Positions 44,293 to 53,921 are shown, counted from the stretch's first letter. The stretch: 62,063 nt of DNA from an uncultured Flavobacteriaceae bacterium (GCA_937944485.1 CALDYU010000009.1:1-62063); one strand, 5' to 3'. The notes: generated by a model from the letters alone, not told the origin. Numbers and translations are program-made.

Positions 44293-45987
44293 ATGATAAA
44301 TAAATTTTTAATTATACTTTTTTTCATTAGTTCTTTTCATGCTCTTGGGCAAGAAAATTACCCGAAAGACGCATTTAGATCTCCTCTAGATATTCCGCTT
44401 ATTCTTGCAGGAACTTTCGGAGAACTGCGCTCTAATCATTTTCATGCAGGCATCGATATTAAAACGCAACAGCGTCAGGGGCTACCAATATATGCTATTG
44501 GTGATGGAATGGTTACCCGAATAAAGGTCTCGCTCTATGGCTATGGAAAGGCCATATATGTCGCGCACCCAAATGGTTATACTTCAGTTTATGGGCATTT
44601 GAAGAAGTTTTCGCCTGAAATCGAAGCCTTTATTAAAAAGATTCAATACCAAAAAAAAGCATATGAAGTTGAAGTTTTTCCTGATTATGGAGCCTTAAAA
44701 GTTACGCAAGGAGAAGTAATTGCTTTTAGTGGAAATACCGGCGGGTCGTCTGGGCCGCATTTGCATTTTGAAATTCGCAGCAGTATTTCCGAAAAACCTA
44801 CAAATCCGCTATTATATGGTCTAGAAGTAAGAGATGCCACTAACCCTGTTCTTAGCAAAATTTTTGCTTATCCATTATCTGAAGAAGCGCAGATAAATCA
44901 GAGTAAAAATAAAATTGAAGTTAATTTTTCAAAACAAAAAGACGGGACATTTTTAGCAGAAAAAATCTATGCTTCAGGAACCATCGGTTTAGGTTTTATA
45001 GGCTTTGATCGCCAAGATATGGCAGCTAATAAAAATGGAGTCTATAGCGTTCAATTAAATGTAAACGGAGAAGCCTATTTTAATTATGACTTTGAAAAAT
45101 TTTCTTTTTCAGAGACGCGCTATATAAATACCTTGATTGACTATGAACATTATGGTCGGTATAGTCAAAAAATTCAACGATGTTTTATAGCTCCAGGTAA
45201 TCGTTTAAGTCTTTATAACATTTCTAAGAATGAAGGTAAAATAGCTATCCAAGAAGGACTCTCTTATACGGTAGAGCTCATTTTGAAAGACCTTGCTGGG
45301 AATACGACCAAGGCGACGATACCCATTGAAGGAAAGAAAGGGACTATTAAATTTGAGAAAGAAATTGAAAAATCTGACTCCTATATTATTGCAAAAAAAC
45401 CGAATAGCTATGATTTAGAAGCCGCTGATGTATATTTTCCAGCAAATACGTTCTATGAAAATTTTTATATCCATCTAAAAAAAGGAAAAGACACGGTAAA
45501 AATACATGACAAAAAAGTTGCTGCCCATCGCAATTTCACAATTAGTTTTGATGTTTCTAAATACACTAAAGAACAGCGGAAGCAATTATTCATAGCCCGC
45601 TTAGATAAAAAGCTTAAGGCCAATTATAGCACCACCTATAAACGGGGAAATACGTTTACCACAAAAACGAAAACATTAGGTACTTACACCTTAGTAACAG
45701 ACAGCATAGCACCAAAAATAAGATCTAAAAATTTTAAGGAAAAACAATGGCTAAATAATTACCGTTATTTAAGCGTTCTCATTTCAGATGATCTAAGTGG
45801 TGTAGATAGCTACAGTGCTACTTTAAACGGTGAATGGATTCTAATGGAATATGAGTCTAAGAAAAATACGCTCACCTATAATTTTGCCGATAAAGAATTA
45901 AAAGAAACTAAGAACGAACTTGTTTTAGTGGTAACCGATAATGTGGGCAATACAACAACATTCAGGAGCACATTCTATCGTAAATAA
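44293..45987 (+). CDS. Secreted M23-family metallopeptidase
   Basis: This is 564 residues from the ATG at 44293 (TTG at 44287 is in frame). A signal peptide ends near ALGQ (residues 17-20). The M23 domain (about 25-175) has the zinc ligands His51 and Asp55 in HAGID and His156-x-His158 in HLHFE, so it should cut peptidoglycan cross-links or Gly-containing peptides. A long beta-rich region (about 180-564) follows, with motifs like ISDDLSGVDSYSATLNGEW that look like repeats of a bacterial Ig-like fold. It starts a pair with the TonB receptor gene 6 bases downstream. Confidence 0.9.
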   Translation: MINKFLIILFFISSFHALGQENYPKDAFRSPLDIPLILAGTFGELRSNHFHAGIDIKTQQRQGLPIYAIGDGMVTRIKVSLYGYGKAIYVAHPNGYTSVYGHLKKFSPEIEAFIKKIQYQKKAYEVEVFPDYGALKVTQGEVIAFSGNTGGSSGPHLHFEIRSSISEKPTNPLLYGLEVRDATNPVLSKIFAYPLSEEAQINQSKNKIEVNFSKQKDGTFLAEKIYASGTIGLGFIGFDRQDMAANKNGVYSVQLNVNGEAYFNYDFEKFSFSETRYINTLIDYEHYGRYSQKIQRCFIAPGNRLSLYNISKNEGKIAIQEGLSYTVELILKDLAGNTTKATIPIEGKKGTIKFEKEIEKSDSYIIAKKPNSYDLEAADVYFPANTFYENFYIHLKKGKDTVKIHDKKVAAHRNFTISFDVSKYTKEQRKQLFIARLDKKLKANYSTTYKRGNTFTTKTKTLGTYTLVTDSIAPKIRSKNFKEKQWLNNYRYLSVLISDDLSGVDSYSATLNGEWILMEYESKKNTLTYNFADKELKETKNELVLVVTDNVGNTTTFRSTFYRK

Positions 45988-45993
45988 TACGGA

Positions 45994-48462
45994 TTGAAAT
46001 TTAAAACGTACATCTTATTATTATTTTCTCTCTGTCAACTATCACAGCTGTTTGGGCAAACAGCGTCAATTACTGGAATTGTTTTAGATGAACAAAACCA
46101 GCCTCTTGAAAATGTAAATATTTCATCTGGCAAAACAGGTACCACTTCAAATAGTGATGGGTATTATATCTTGCAAATAGTAGCAGATACTGACCAAACT
46201 ATTACATTTTCACATATAAGCCATCAAAATGTGGTTCTTAAGAACTTAGTCTTAATCACTAATGAAACCTTTGAATTCAACCCTGTAATGAAAATAAATA
46301 CCTTGCAAATTGATGGCGTGACTGTTACGGCAACAGGTGATAAGAGCGTCAAAGGCATCACTACTATTTCTAAAGATATTATTCGAAAGATTCCTGGTGC
46401 GAATGCCGGTGTCGAAAATATCTTGAAGTTACTCCCCGGTGTCTCATCAAACAACGAACTAAGTACACAATATGCGGTGCGCGGTGGGAATTATGACGAG
46501 AATTTAGTTTATGTGAATGATATTGAAGTATATCGTCCATTTTTAATTCGATCAGCACAACAAGAAGGCTTGAGTTTTATCAATAGTAGTTTGGTAAAAG
46601 ACGTACACTTTTCATCGGGAGGATTTCAAGCGAAATATGGCGACAAGTTATCTTCAGTATTGAATATTACTTATAAAAATCCGGTTAAATTTGGTGCGCA
46701 ATTCGATCTGAATTTTTTAGGGGCTAGTGCCGCCATTGAAACCTTATCCAAAGAAAAAAAGTTCAGCAGTGTATCAGGAATTCGGTATAGAAATAACGCA
46801 TTACTGGTAAATAGTCAGCAGACTAATTCCAATTTCAATCCCACATTTTTAGATGCTCAAACCTTTTTAACCTATAGCCTAACCCCTAATTTTCATCTCA
46901 ATTTTTTAGGAAATATTGCTATTAATAAATATTTGAACGAACCCATTAACAGACAAACAAATTTCGGCACTTTAGATACTCCTAGAACCTTACTTATTAA
47001 CTATGAAGGAAAGGAAGAGAATCAGTACAATACCATATTAGGTGCTTTAAAAGCAAATTATTACATTAATGAAAATACGACGCTCAAATTTATTTCTTCC
47101 GTCTATCATACTATAGAGGAAGAACGCTCTGATGTTATAGCCGCCTACGAATTAGGAACGCCAAACACCAACTTAGGAAGTGATAATTTAGGAGAACCAA
47201 CGGCATCTAGAGGTAGTGGTTCTCAGTTTAACCGTGCACGAAACGATCTTGATGCTTTGATATTGAACCTATCGCACAAAGGAAAATACAGTGAAAAATC
47301 AAAAGCAATAGAATGGGGATTTAAATATACACATGAAGATATTCGAGATCAATTACGTGAATCTGAATTTATTGATTCTGCTGGCATTTTCGTAAGACCA
47401 CCCCTTTCAGAATTTACGAATAATGAACCTGAGGTACCATTCAACGTTCCTTTGGTGCCTTTTGAGTCGCTTATGGCCACCAATTTTGTGAAAACAAACC
47501 GTATTTCTGCATATGTACAATATAGCAACCGTCATACGATTAACGGAAACAATCTGTACTACAACCTTGGCATAAGATCGCAACGTTGGACTGTTACTGG
47601 CAGGAGTATTGACAAAACAAAACAAATTGTATTTAGTCCTAGATTTCAGGTAGCATTAAAGCCAAATTGGAATCGTGATATGCTTTTTAGACTTTCAGTA
47701 GGGCAATATCATCAGCCCCCCTTTTATAGAGAGTTAAGAGACAATACAGGTACTATTCAACCTCAGGTAAAAGCTCAAAAAGCTACTCATTTTGTAATTG
47801 GAAATGAATACAGTTTTCAATTATGGAACAGACCTTTTAAGTTGACCAGTGAAGCCTATTATAAAGATTTAGAAAATGTAAATACCTACACTATAGAAGA
47901 TGTTCGCATACGTTACGTTGCAAACAATAATGCCAAAGCCTATGTCTACGGTGGAGAATTGCGCATGAATGGTGCATTTGTGCCTGGCACAGAATCATGG
48001 GTTAGCATTGGGTATTTAAAAACAGAAGAAAATAGTGCTAATCGGGGGTATATCTCAAGGCCTACAGACCAGCGGTTCAAATTCGCTATTCTCTTTCAAG
48101 ATTATATTCCTAGCATACCCAATGTAAGAATGAACTTAAATCTTATATATAGCACTGGGGTACCTGGCGGATCTCCAAGTTTTGCCGATCCTTATGTATT
48201 TCAAAACAGATTAAGGGATTATAGGCGTGCTGATTTAGGAATTTCGTATATTTTTGCAGATGCGGATAAGCCGTATTCAAAAAAATATTGGCTTTCTAAA
48301 TTTAAGGAGTTAACTATTGGTTTTGAGATATTTAATCTTTTTAACAATCAAAATTCAATCACTAATACTTGGGTGCGAGATGCGGATAGCAAGCAGCAAT
48401 TTGCCGTTCCAAATTTCTTAACTTCAAGAGTGCTAAATATCAAATTAGGTGCTCGATTTTAA
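45994..48462 (+). CDS. TonB-dependent outer-membrane receptor with carboxypeptidase-like N-domain
   Basis: This is an 822-residue protein with a TTG start at 45994, the only start that gives the signal peptide ending in QLFGQ. A carboxypeptidase-regulatory-like domain (about 23-110) has TGIVLDEQNQPLENVNISSGKTG. The plug (about 125-235) has NAGVENILKLLPGVSSNNELST and YAVRGGNYDENLVYVNDIEVY. The beta-barrel follows to the C-terminal Phe. It has no SusD partner nearby, so a ligand other than glycans, such as a peptide fragment, is possible. It is 6 bases from the M23 stop and probably coupled to it. Confidence 0.93.
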   Translation: MKFKTYILLLFSLCQLSQLFGQTASITGIVLDEQNQPLENVNISSGKTGTTSNSDGYYILQIVADTDQTITFSHISHQNVVLKNLVLITNETFEFNPVMKINTLQIDGVTVTATGDKSVKGITTISKDIIRKIPGANAGVENILKLLPGVSSNNELSTQYAVRGGNYDENLVYVNDIEVYRPFLIRSAQQEGLSFINSSLVKDVHFSSGGFQAKYGDKLSSVLNITYKNPVKFGAQFDLNFLGASAAIETLSKEKKFSSVSGIRYRNNALLVNSQQTNSNFNPTFLDAQTFLTYSLTPNFHLNFLGNIAINKYLNEPINRQTNFGTLDTPRTLLINYEGKEENQYNTILGALKANYYINENTTLKFISSVYHTIEEERSDVIAAYELGTPNTNLGSDNLGEPTASRGSGSQFNRARNDLDALILNLSHKGKYSEKSKAIEWGFKYTHEDIRDQLRESEFIDSAGIFVRPPLSEFTNNEPEVPFNVPLVPFESLMATNFVKTNRISAYVQYSNRHTINGNNLYYNLGIRSQRWTVTGRSIDKTKQIVFSPRFQVALKPNWNRDMLFRLSVGQYHQPPFYRELRDNTGTIQPQVKAQKATHFVIGNEYSFQLWNRPFKLTSEAYYKDLENVNTYTIEDVRIRYVANNNAKAYVYGGELRMNGAFVPGTESWVSIGYLKTEENSANRGYISRPTDQRFKFAILFQDYIPSIPNVRMNLNLIYSTGVPGGSPSFADPYVFQNRLRDYRRADLGISYIFADADKPYSKKYWLSKFKELTIGFEIFNLFNNQNSITNTWVRDADSKQQFAVPNFLTSRVLNIKLGARF

Positions 48463-48524
48463 ATGAGGGCGCTCTGATTTATTTATGGCGCTTAAGCTAA
48501 AATGTATAGCTGATATTATAATTT

Positions 48525-49184
48525 ATGAAAAAAAATATTTTCCTTACTTTTTTAATGATAGGCATTTTGTGTCACGCGCAGAAGAATATTTATGAGAGCG
48601 ATAAATTTGATCTTTTTAGCAAAGAACATAAAGTACTAGCCATATTACCATTTTTGACCAATCTTGATCTTAAAGATGATATTTCTAAAGAAGATTTAAT
48701 AGCTCGTGAAAAAAAAGAGGGCTATGCTGTACAAAATGCATTAGAAACTTATTTTTCGAAACGCAAGAAAAAGAAAAAATTCACCGTTGAATTTCAGAAC
48801 ACAAAGAACACTAATGCTCTTTTAGCGCAACATAAAATCACCTATGAAAACATTGATATTTACACCATTAAAGAACTCAGTGAAATATTAGGTGTTGATG
48901 GAATTATAAGTGGCAATATCGACTTAAACATTCTCTTATCGAAAGGAGTACCTGATGACTTTAGTTTTTTAGACTATTTTTTAGGAGATGCCAACTACGG
49001 GCGAATAGGAATTAAAATAAGTGACGCGACTACTGGTAAGTTGATTTGGAAGTACGAAAAAGAAATCAACAAAAAATCTGGAAAAAACACCGATGACATG
49101 ATTGACAGAATGATGAAACTGGCTTCTCGAAAATTCCCTTACGACAGAGAAAAGCGTAAAGATCGCAAAAAAGGCAAAGGTTGA
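48525..49184 (+). CDS. Secreted Lys-rich protein, CsgG-like pattern
   Basis: This is a 219-residue protein with a signal peptide ending near CHAQ (residues 16-19). A segment VLAILPFLTNLDLK and later VDGIISGNIDLN resemble the strand pattern of CsgG/DUF799-type periplasmic domains. The C terminus is very Lys/Arg-rich (REKRKDRKKGKG). It is 62 bases after the TonB receptor gene, same strand, and may form part of the same system. The function is unknown, and the fold hint is weak. Confidence 0.6.
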   Translation: MKKNIFLTFLMIGILCHAQKNIYESDKFDLFSKEHKVLAILPFLTNLDLKDDISKEDLIAREKKEGYAVQNALETYFSKRKKKKKFTVEFQNTKNTNALLAQHKITYENIDIYTIKELSEILGVDGIISGNIDLNILLSKGVPDDFSFLDYFLGDANYGRIGIKISDATTGKLIWKYEKEINKKSGKNTDDMIDRMMKLASRKFPYDREKRKDRKKGKG

Positions 49185-49194
49185 AGCAATAAGC

Positions 49195-50343
49195 TTATTG
49201 CAATACAAATTCCTTAAGTACCTTAATGGTATGATCTAGTTCAGCTTTCGTATTATATTTTGAAAAAGAAAACCGCAATGACGGTTTTTGCATTTCTTCA
49301 TCCGTCAAAATCTCAGAAAGTACATGTGAGCCTTTTCCACTTCCAGATTGACATGCGCTACCTTTAGAACAGGCAATTCCTTTAATATCTAAATGAAATA
49401 AGAGCATCAGAGATTTTTGAGAATCTACGGGTAAACGCAAATTAACCAAAGTATAAGTACTTTTCTCTAAATCGGCCGAATGCCCGTTAAACTGCACCTC
49501 CGGAATTTCTTGAACAATAGTATCTACAAAGTACTTTTTCAAGCCCATCACATAGGCCTTCTCTTCTTCTAAATTATCGTAAGCACTAATAAATGCTTCT
49601 TCAAGACCAACGATATTATGATGCGATTCTGTGCCCGCTCTACAACCACGTTCTTGGGATCCGCCAGAAATAAGTGGTTTTAATCCTGTATTTCTTTTAA
49701 TATACGCAAAACCTACCCCCTTAGGGCCATGAAACTTATGCGCAGCGGCAGCCATAAAATCAACCTTAGTTTCTTGGGTATCCCAGGCGAAATGACCAAT
49801 AGACTGTACCGTATCTGAATGAAACAAAGCATCATATTTTTGACACAATTCACTAACCGCCTTGATATCAAGTACATTGCCAATTTCATTATTAATGTGC
49901 ATCAGACTAACTAAGGTTTTTCCTTCTTTCTTTTCAAGAAGAGCCTCAAGATGTTTTAAATCAGGTGAACCAAAAGAATCAAGATTAACATAATGCGCTC
50001 GCACATTCTGTTTTTCCACTAGTTCTTCAACGGTATGAGTAACCGCATGATGTTCTATTTTAGAGGTAATAATTGTTGCTACTCCAAGATCACGAACAGC
50101 ACACCGTAAAATCATATTATCAGCCTCAGTACCTCCAGAAGTGAAAATTATCTCTGAAGGATGCGCATTCATGTACTTTGCGATGGTCTTTCTAGCACTT
50201 TCTAAGCCCGTTTTTGCAGATCTTCCATAACTATGCGTAGAAGACGGGTTACCGTAAAAGCTGGTAAGCGCTTCTTGCATTTTTGCAATCACATTAGCCC
50301 TTACTCGCGTTGTAGCGGCATTATCTAAGTATATACTTTCCAT
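49195..50343 (-). CDS. Cysteine desulfurase (NifS/IscS family)
   Basis: This is a 382-residue PLP enzyme of normal length. YLDNAATT at the N terminus, His99, Asp177 and the PLP lysine Lys203 in AAAHKFHGPKG are present, and the catalytic Cys is Cys331 in ACQSGS on a mobile loop. It removes sulfur from cysteine for iron-sulfur clusters or thio-modification. There is no iscU, iscA or sufE next to it, so the acceptor is unclear; it could also serve the molybdenum cofactor path 30 kb away, as MoeB-rhodanese needs a sulfur donor. The 10-base gap to the Lys-rich gene is convergent. Confidence 0.92.
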   Translation of the reverse strand: MESIYLDNAATTRVRANVIAKMQEALTSFYGNPSSTHSYGRSAKTGLESARKTIAKYMNAHPSEIIFTSGGTEADNMILRCAVRDLGVATIITSKIEHHAVTHTVEELVEKQNVRAHYVNLDSFGSPDLKHLEALLEKKEGKTLVSLMHINNEIGNVLDIKAVSELCQKYDALFHSDTVQSIGHFAWDTQETKVDFMAAAAHKFHGPKGVGFAYIKRNTGLKPLISGGSQERGCRAGTESHHNIVGLEEAFISAYDNLEEEKAYVMGLKKYFVDTIVQEIPEVQFNGHSADLEKSTYTLVNLRLPVDSQKSLMLLFHLDIKGIACSKGSACQSGSGKGSHVLSEILTDEEMQKPSLRFSFSKYNTKAELDHTIKVLKEFVLQ

Positions 50344-50446
50344 AGTGCTTATATATCTAAAAAACAGCTGACAAAGTTAATTAATTTTCAAACCTAATAT
50401 TTATTAAAATTAAGTAAACTTAAACGTTAATCCTTTTTATTTAATT

Positions 50447-50454
50447 TAAATTTG
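50447..50454 (+). promoter_or_regulatory. -7 box (TAAATTTG) directly before the small lipoprotein gene
   Basis: TAAATTTG matches TAnnTTTG and ends 4 bases before the ATG at 50459, so initiation would fall at the start codon. Confidence 0.45.
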
Positions 50455-50458
50455 AGTC

Positions 50459-50965
50459 ATGAAACGATTTTATTTCTTGTTATTCTTAATAGCTTCATGT
50501 GACGATGGCGATTTACAAATTGAAACTATTGATTTCGATAGCGTGGCTATTCAAAATTGTGAACCGGTATCGGCCACAGCAGCTAATGTCCTTTTTAAAT
50601 TAAATACAACAGAGGCTCTCATACTAGAGCTACCCAATGGAGCCATAAAAAACGAAGTAAGTGATGGCGCCGTTTCATTCCTTGTTACCGCCTCGGGGTC
50701 TACAAAAATTACGTATAGAACTTTTTCAGACAATGTTACTTCAACTTACTTTTGTAATGATGTTCCGTTAACTGAACCTGTGGTATTAGAAGAAATTATT
50801 GGAGAGGGCGGTGAGGTTTTGATAGCAACCACTTTGAGTGATGATATGCTTACCTTTGAGCATACTATTCAGCTGAACACCATCTCATTCGTAACTTCTG
50901 AAAATACACGAATAACTAACTTGGCAATCGATAATTTTGGCACTGTTACTACTGCTATCGAATAA
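50459..50965 (+). CDS. Small lipoprotein of unknown function
   Basis: This is a 168-residue protein with a short signal ending in IASC (Cys14), then acidic DDGDLQ, which favours outer-membrane or surface export in flavobacteria. The mature part has repeated short strands and three further Cys (QNCEP, FCND). I recognise no family. It stands alone between two minus-strand genes and is preceded by a promoter that ends 4 bases before its ATG. Confidence 0.65.
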   Translation: MKRFYFLLFLIASCDDGDLQIETIDFDSVAIQNCEPVSATAANVLFKLNTTEALILELPNGAIKNEVSDGAVSFLVTASGSTKITYRTFSDNVTSTYFCNDVPLTEPVVLEEIIGEGGEVLIATTLSDDMLTFEHTIQLNTISFVTSENTRITNLAIDNFGTVTTAIE

Positions 50966-50979
50966 ACAGGTTCCCCTTC

Positions 50980-51525
50980 TCAATTTTTATTCTGGTAAAT
51001 ATACACTTCGGTTGCCCCTAACCCATATTTCTTATAGTCAGCGTCATAATATTTAAGATTATCATACCGTCCAAAAAGATACTTCAGTTCTTCTTTCAAA
51101 ACCCCAGCTCCTACCCCATGAATAAACACTACTTTTTGAATACGTTTACGTATTGCAAATTCTAATTGCTTTTTCGCTGTCTCGATCTGTAAATTTAACT
51201 TATCATGGTTATGCATTGCTTTGTCTGAAGACGTAAGCCGATGTATGTGAAGATCAACTTCCATTTTAGGAATGTTTCTATCTTTTGACTTCATTGAAGG
51301 TGCTTTCTTTTTTTTCGGAAGGTCTTTCTCGTTTTTCACCTTGGCTATTTCATAATTACTTACCTTAAATTTCTCACCAACCTTAACAAGCTCATTGCTA
51401 TGGTACGACATCATAAAACCTTCTTCACTTTCAATGGTTACGAGATCAGCATTAATATTAATAACTACACCCTTTATGGTATCATCTAAAGTCTCGACGT
51501 GTTCTCCAATATTAAAAACAGACAT
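50980..51525 (-). CDS. Smr-domain protein with DUF2027-like N-terminus
   Basis: This is a 181-residue protein. The N-terminal part (about 1-60) is a small beta-barrel with GEHVETLDDTIKGVVININADLVTI. A basic, Lys-rich stretch (about 65-90) joins it to a C-terminal Smr domain with VDLHIHRL and VVFIHGVGAGVLKEEL. Smr domains nick branched DNA or cleave RNA; in MutS2 they help rescue collided ribosomes. This stand-alone form, common in Bacteroidota, is probably a nuclease, but its target is unknown. It is convergent with the lipoprotein gene. Confidence 0.85.
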   Translation of the reverse strand: MSVFNIGEHVETLDDTIKGVVININADLVTIESEEGFMMSYHSNELVKVGEKFKVSNYEIAKVKNEKDLPKKKKAPSMKSKDRNIPKMEVDLHIHRLTSSDKAMHNHDKLNLQIETAKKQLEFAIRKRIQKVVFIHGVGAGVLKEELKYLFGRYDNLKYYDADYKKYGLGATEVYIYQNKN

Positions 51526-51613
51526 TTATTTGTTTTAATTCCATAAAAATAGTGGTATTTTCCCTCTTTAAATAAATTCCATTTTTAATTAAAATCAACT
51601 TTCGTTGCAATCA

Positions 51614-51886
51614 ATGGAAAAATTTATGCTTCCTTGCTATTCTAAAAAACTATTAGGATTCGATTGCCCTGGCTGCGGCTTGCAGCGATCTCTCGCATTT
51701 ATTTTTGAAGGTGATTTCTTGGCTGCATGGGAAATGTATCCTGCAATTTTTAGTATTATTCCTTTAATTGGATTGTATTTAGCAACGCTGTTTATCGAAA
51801 TAAAGCACGCAAATAAAATAATAATTACCCTTGTAATAATTAGTGTTTCACTAATTATCAGTAACTATATTAGTAAATTTATATAA
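51614..51886 (+). CDS. DUF2752 small membrane protein
   Basis: This is 90 residues from the ATG at 51614; a TTG at 51605 is in frame. The signature FDCPGCGLQRSLAFIFEGDF (Cys-Pro-x-Cys-Gly, then Arg) is that of DUF2752, followed by two hydrophobic helices (about 43-63 and 68-88). Family function is not known. It heads a three-gene run of small membrane proteins (51.6-52.6 kb) on the plus strand. Confidence 0.8.
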   Translation: MEKFMLPCYSKKLLGFDCPGCGLQRSLAFIFEGDFLAAWEMYPAIFSIIPLIGLYLATLFIEIKHANKIIITLVIISVSLIISNYISKFI

Positions 51887-51910
51887 CAATCAATAAACCT
51901 TTACATTATT

Positions 51911-52246
51911 ATGGAAGAACAAAAACTACCTAGCACTGGTGTCGTAATTGGACTTGGCATCGCATCAATATTACTTTGCTGGTGTTATGGCGTGCTGGGC
52001 TTGATCCTTGCAACGGTTGCGATTATAATCGCTGGAAACTCGAAAAAACTTTATGATCAAAACCCTGAAAACTACAGCAATTATGGTAGTCTTAAGACAG
52101 GGAAAATTATCGCTATTATTGGTTTAGTATTAAACATATTAATCCTTCTATTCTTTATATGGGCAATTTCTAAAGTGGGATGGGATGTAATTCAAAGTGG
52201 AGATGAAGAATTGATCAGAGAACGAATGGAAGAACTGTTTAACTAA
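51911..52246 (+). CDS. CCC-motif membrane protein, copy 1
   Basis: This is a 111-residue protein with two helices. The pattern IASILLCWCYGVLGLILATVA, here quoted in part (LCWCYG near residues 21-26), with NSKKLYDQNPENYSNYGSLKTGKI in the loop (positions about 45-68), and a second helix near 70-92 matches flavobacterial CCC-motif membrane proteins. It has no known function. A paralogue begins 11 bases after its stop, and the DUF2752 gene ends 24 bases before its start. Confidence 0.8.
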   Translation: MEEQKLPSTGVVIGLGIASILLCWCYGVLGLILATVAIIIAGNSKKLYDQNPENYSNYGSLKTGKIIAIIGLVLNILILLFFIWAISKVGWDVIQSGDEELIRERMEELFN

Positions 52247-52257
52247 AAAAGTAAATT

Positions 52258-52572
52258 ATGAGCAATCAACAACTACCTGGCGCTAGTAATGCGCTTACAT
52301 TTGGCATTCTTTCAATCGCATTGACAATTTTTTGCTGCGGCCCTTTTGGTTTCATATTTAGCATTATTGGCCTTTCAAATGCCAAAAAAGCGGAAAGAGC
52401 ATTTGAAGAAAATCCGGAATTGTATTCGGGACTTGAAAATGTCAAAACCGGACGTATCCTGTCTTACATCGGTATCGCTCTTTCAGTAATATTTTTAATA
52501 TTAACCATTGTATATTTTGGCGTCATTATTGCCATGATTTCAAATGGTAATTTTGAAGGTGGTGATTTCTAA
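52258..52572 (+). CDS. CCC-motif membrane protein, copy 2
   Basis: This is a 104-residue paralogue of the gene upstream. IFCCGPFG (about 24-31) is the Cys-rich helix start, and ENPELYSGLENVKTGRILSY is the shared loop pattern (E/Q-N-P-E-x-Y-x-x-x-x-x-x-K-T-G). A second helix lies at about 66-92. It has the same layout as copy 1. A strong hairpin terminator lies after it. Confidence 0.8.
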   Translation: MSNQQLPGASNALTFGILSIALTIFCCGPFGFIFSIIGLSNAKKAERAFEENPELYSGLENVKTGRILSYIGIALSVIFLILTIVYFGVIIAMISNGNFEGGDF

Positions 52573-52590
52573 CTAAACGAGCAAAATAAG

Positions 52591-52622
52591 AAATGCCCAT
52601 GTTCAAGAACATGGGCATTTTT
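52591..52622. terminator. Bidirectional terminator between CCC-motif genes and rocD
   Basis: A 13-base-pair perfect stem AAATGCCCATGTT/AACATGGGCATTT closes on a CAAG loop with a T-run after it. The genes on both sides converge on it. Confidence 0.9.
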
Positions 52623-52640
52623 AGTTTATATCAATTAGGT

Positions 52641-53921
52641 TTACTTAACAAATTGTAATAACGTCTTTTTAATAATAGAAATACAATCTAACAACTGTTC
52701 TTTATTCATCACCAAAGGCGGCGCAAAACGAATAATATTGCCATGCGTTGGCTTTGCCAACAAACCGTTTTCTTTCAAAGTCATACAAATATCCCAAGCA
52801 GTAGAACTATCTTCTGCATCATTTATTAAAATGGCATTCAATAAGCCCTTGCCCCTAACCGCATTCACAATACCTATAGTCTCAATAAATTTTTGCAATT
52901 CAGACCGAAATAATTCTCCTAATTCAAAAGCATTTTGAGCCAGCTCTTCATCTTTTATAACATCAAGAGCTGCCATTCCCACAGCCGCTGCAATCGGGTT
53001 TCCACCAAAAGTGCTACCATGATTGCCAGGTTTGATAACACCCATAATAGTATCATTAGCTAAAACAGCAGAAACGGGATAAGCGCCTCCTGAAAGGGCT
53101 TTTCCTAATATTAAGATATCCGGCTTTATTTCTGGAGTTCCGCTACAATGTTTATCTGTACAAGAACAATTACCACAGGTAGCCAATAAACGACCTGTAC
53201 GAGCAATACCTGTTTGCACTTCATCGGCAATAAACAATACATCGTGTTTTTCACAAAGTGCTTTGGCACCAGCCAAGTAACCTTCTGAAGGCACATAAAC
53301 CCCTGCTTCTCCTTGAATAGGCTCTACTAGAAAACCGGCAATATTTGAATTGCTCTCAAGGGCTTCTTCTAAAGCTTGAAGATTATCATATGCTATTTTA
53401 ATAAATCCTTCCGTATAGGGACCGAAATTTTTACGCGCTACCGGGTCGTTTGAAAAAGAAATAATAGTAGTTGTACGCCCATGAAAGTTATTTTCACAAA
53501 CAATTATTTGAGCTTCATTCTCTTGAATACCTTTCTTTTCATAAGCCCATTTACGGCATAATTTTAATGCGGTTTCAACAGCTTCGGCTCCCGTATTCAT
53601 GGGAAGCAACTTGTCAAACTTAAAAGTTTCGGTGGCATACTGCTCAAACTTTCCTAAAACGTCATTGTAAAATGCTCTTGAGGTAAGCGTTAAAGTTTGT
53701 GCTTGATGTACCATAGCGCCTACAATTTTAGGATGGCAATGGCCTTGATTTACTGCGGAATAAGCTGAAAGAAAATCATAATACTTTTTCCCTTCAACAT
53801 CCCAAACAAATACCCCTTCTCCTTTGCTCAATACAACTGGAAGCGGGTGATAATTGTGTGCTCCATACTTATCCTCCAATGCTATTGCATCTTCAGAAGT
53901 GATTTTTTCTAAAACTGACAT
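52641..53921 (-). CDS. rocD: Ornithine aminotransferase with Cys-rich insert
   Basis: This is a 426-residue class III aminotransferase. [37 protein letters not shown] (Asp233, Glu234) and the PLP lysine Lys274 in [15 protein letters not shown] make the RocD call solid. It converts ornithine and 2-oxoglutarate to glutamate semialdehyde, for proline synthesis or ornithine use. Between RTGRLLA and KPDIL there is an insert with Cys249, Cys252, Cys254 and Cys259 (TCGNCSC and KHCSG) that usual RocD enzymes lack; four Cys could bind a metal. The terminator at 52591-52622 serves both this and the convergent genes. Confidence 0.93.
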   Translation of the reverse strand: MSVLEKITSEDAIALEDKYGAHNYHPLPVVLSKGEGVFVWDVEGKKYYDFLSAYSAVNQGHCHPKIVGAMVHQAQTLTLTSRAFYNDVLGKFEQYATETFKFDKLLPMNTGAEAVETALKLCRKWAYEKKGIQENEAQIIVCENNFHGRTTTIISFSNDPVARKNFGPYTEGFIKIAYDNLQALEEALESNSNIAGFLVEPIQGEAGVYVPSEGYLAGAKALCEKHDVLFIADEVQTGIARTGRLLATCGNCSCTDKHCSGTPEIKPDILILGKALSGGAYPVSAVLANDTIMGVIKPGNHGSTFGGNPIAAAVGMAALDVIKDEELAQNAFELGELFRSELQKFIETIGIVNAVRGKGLLNAILINDAEDSSTAWDICMTLKENGLLAKPTHGNIIRFAPPLVMNKEQLLDCISIIKKTLLQFVK

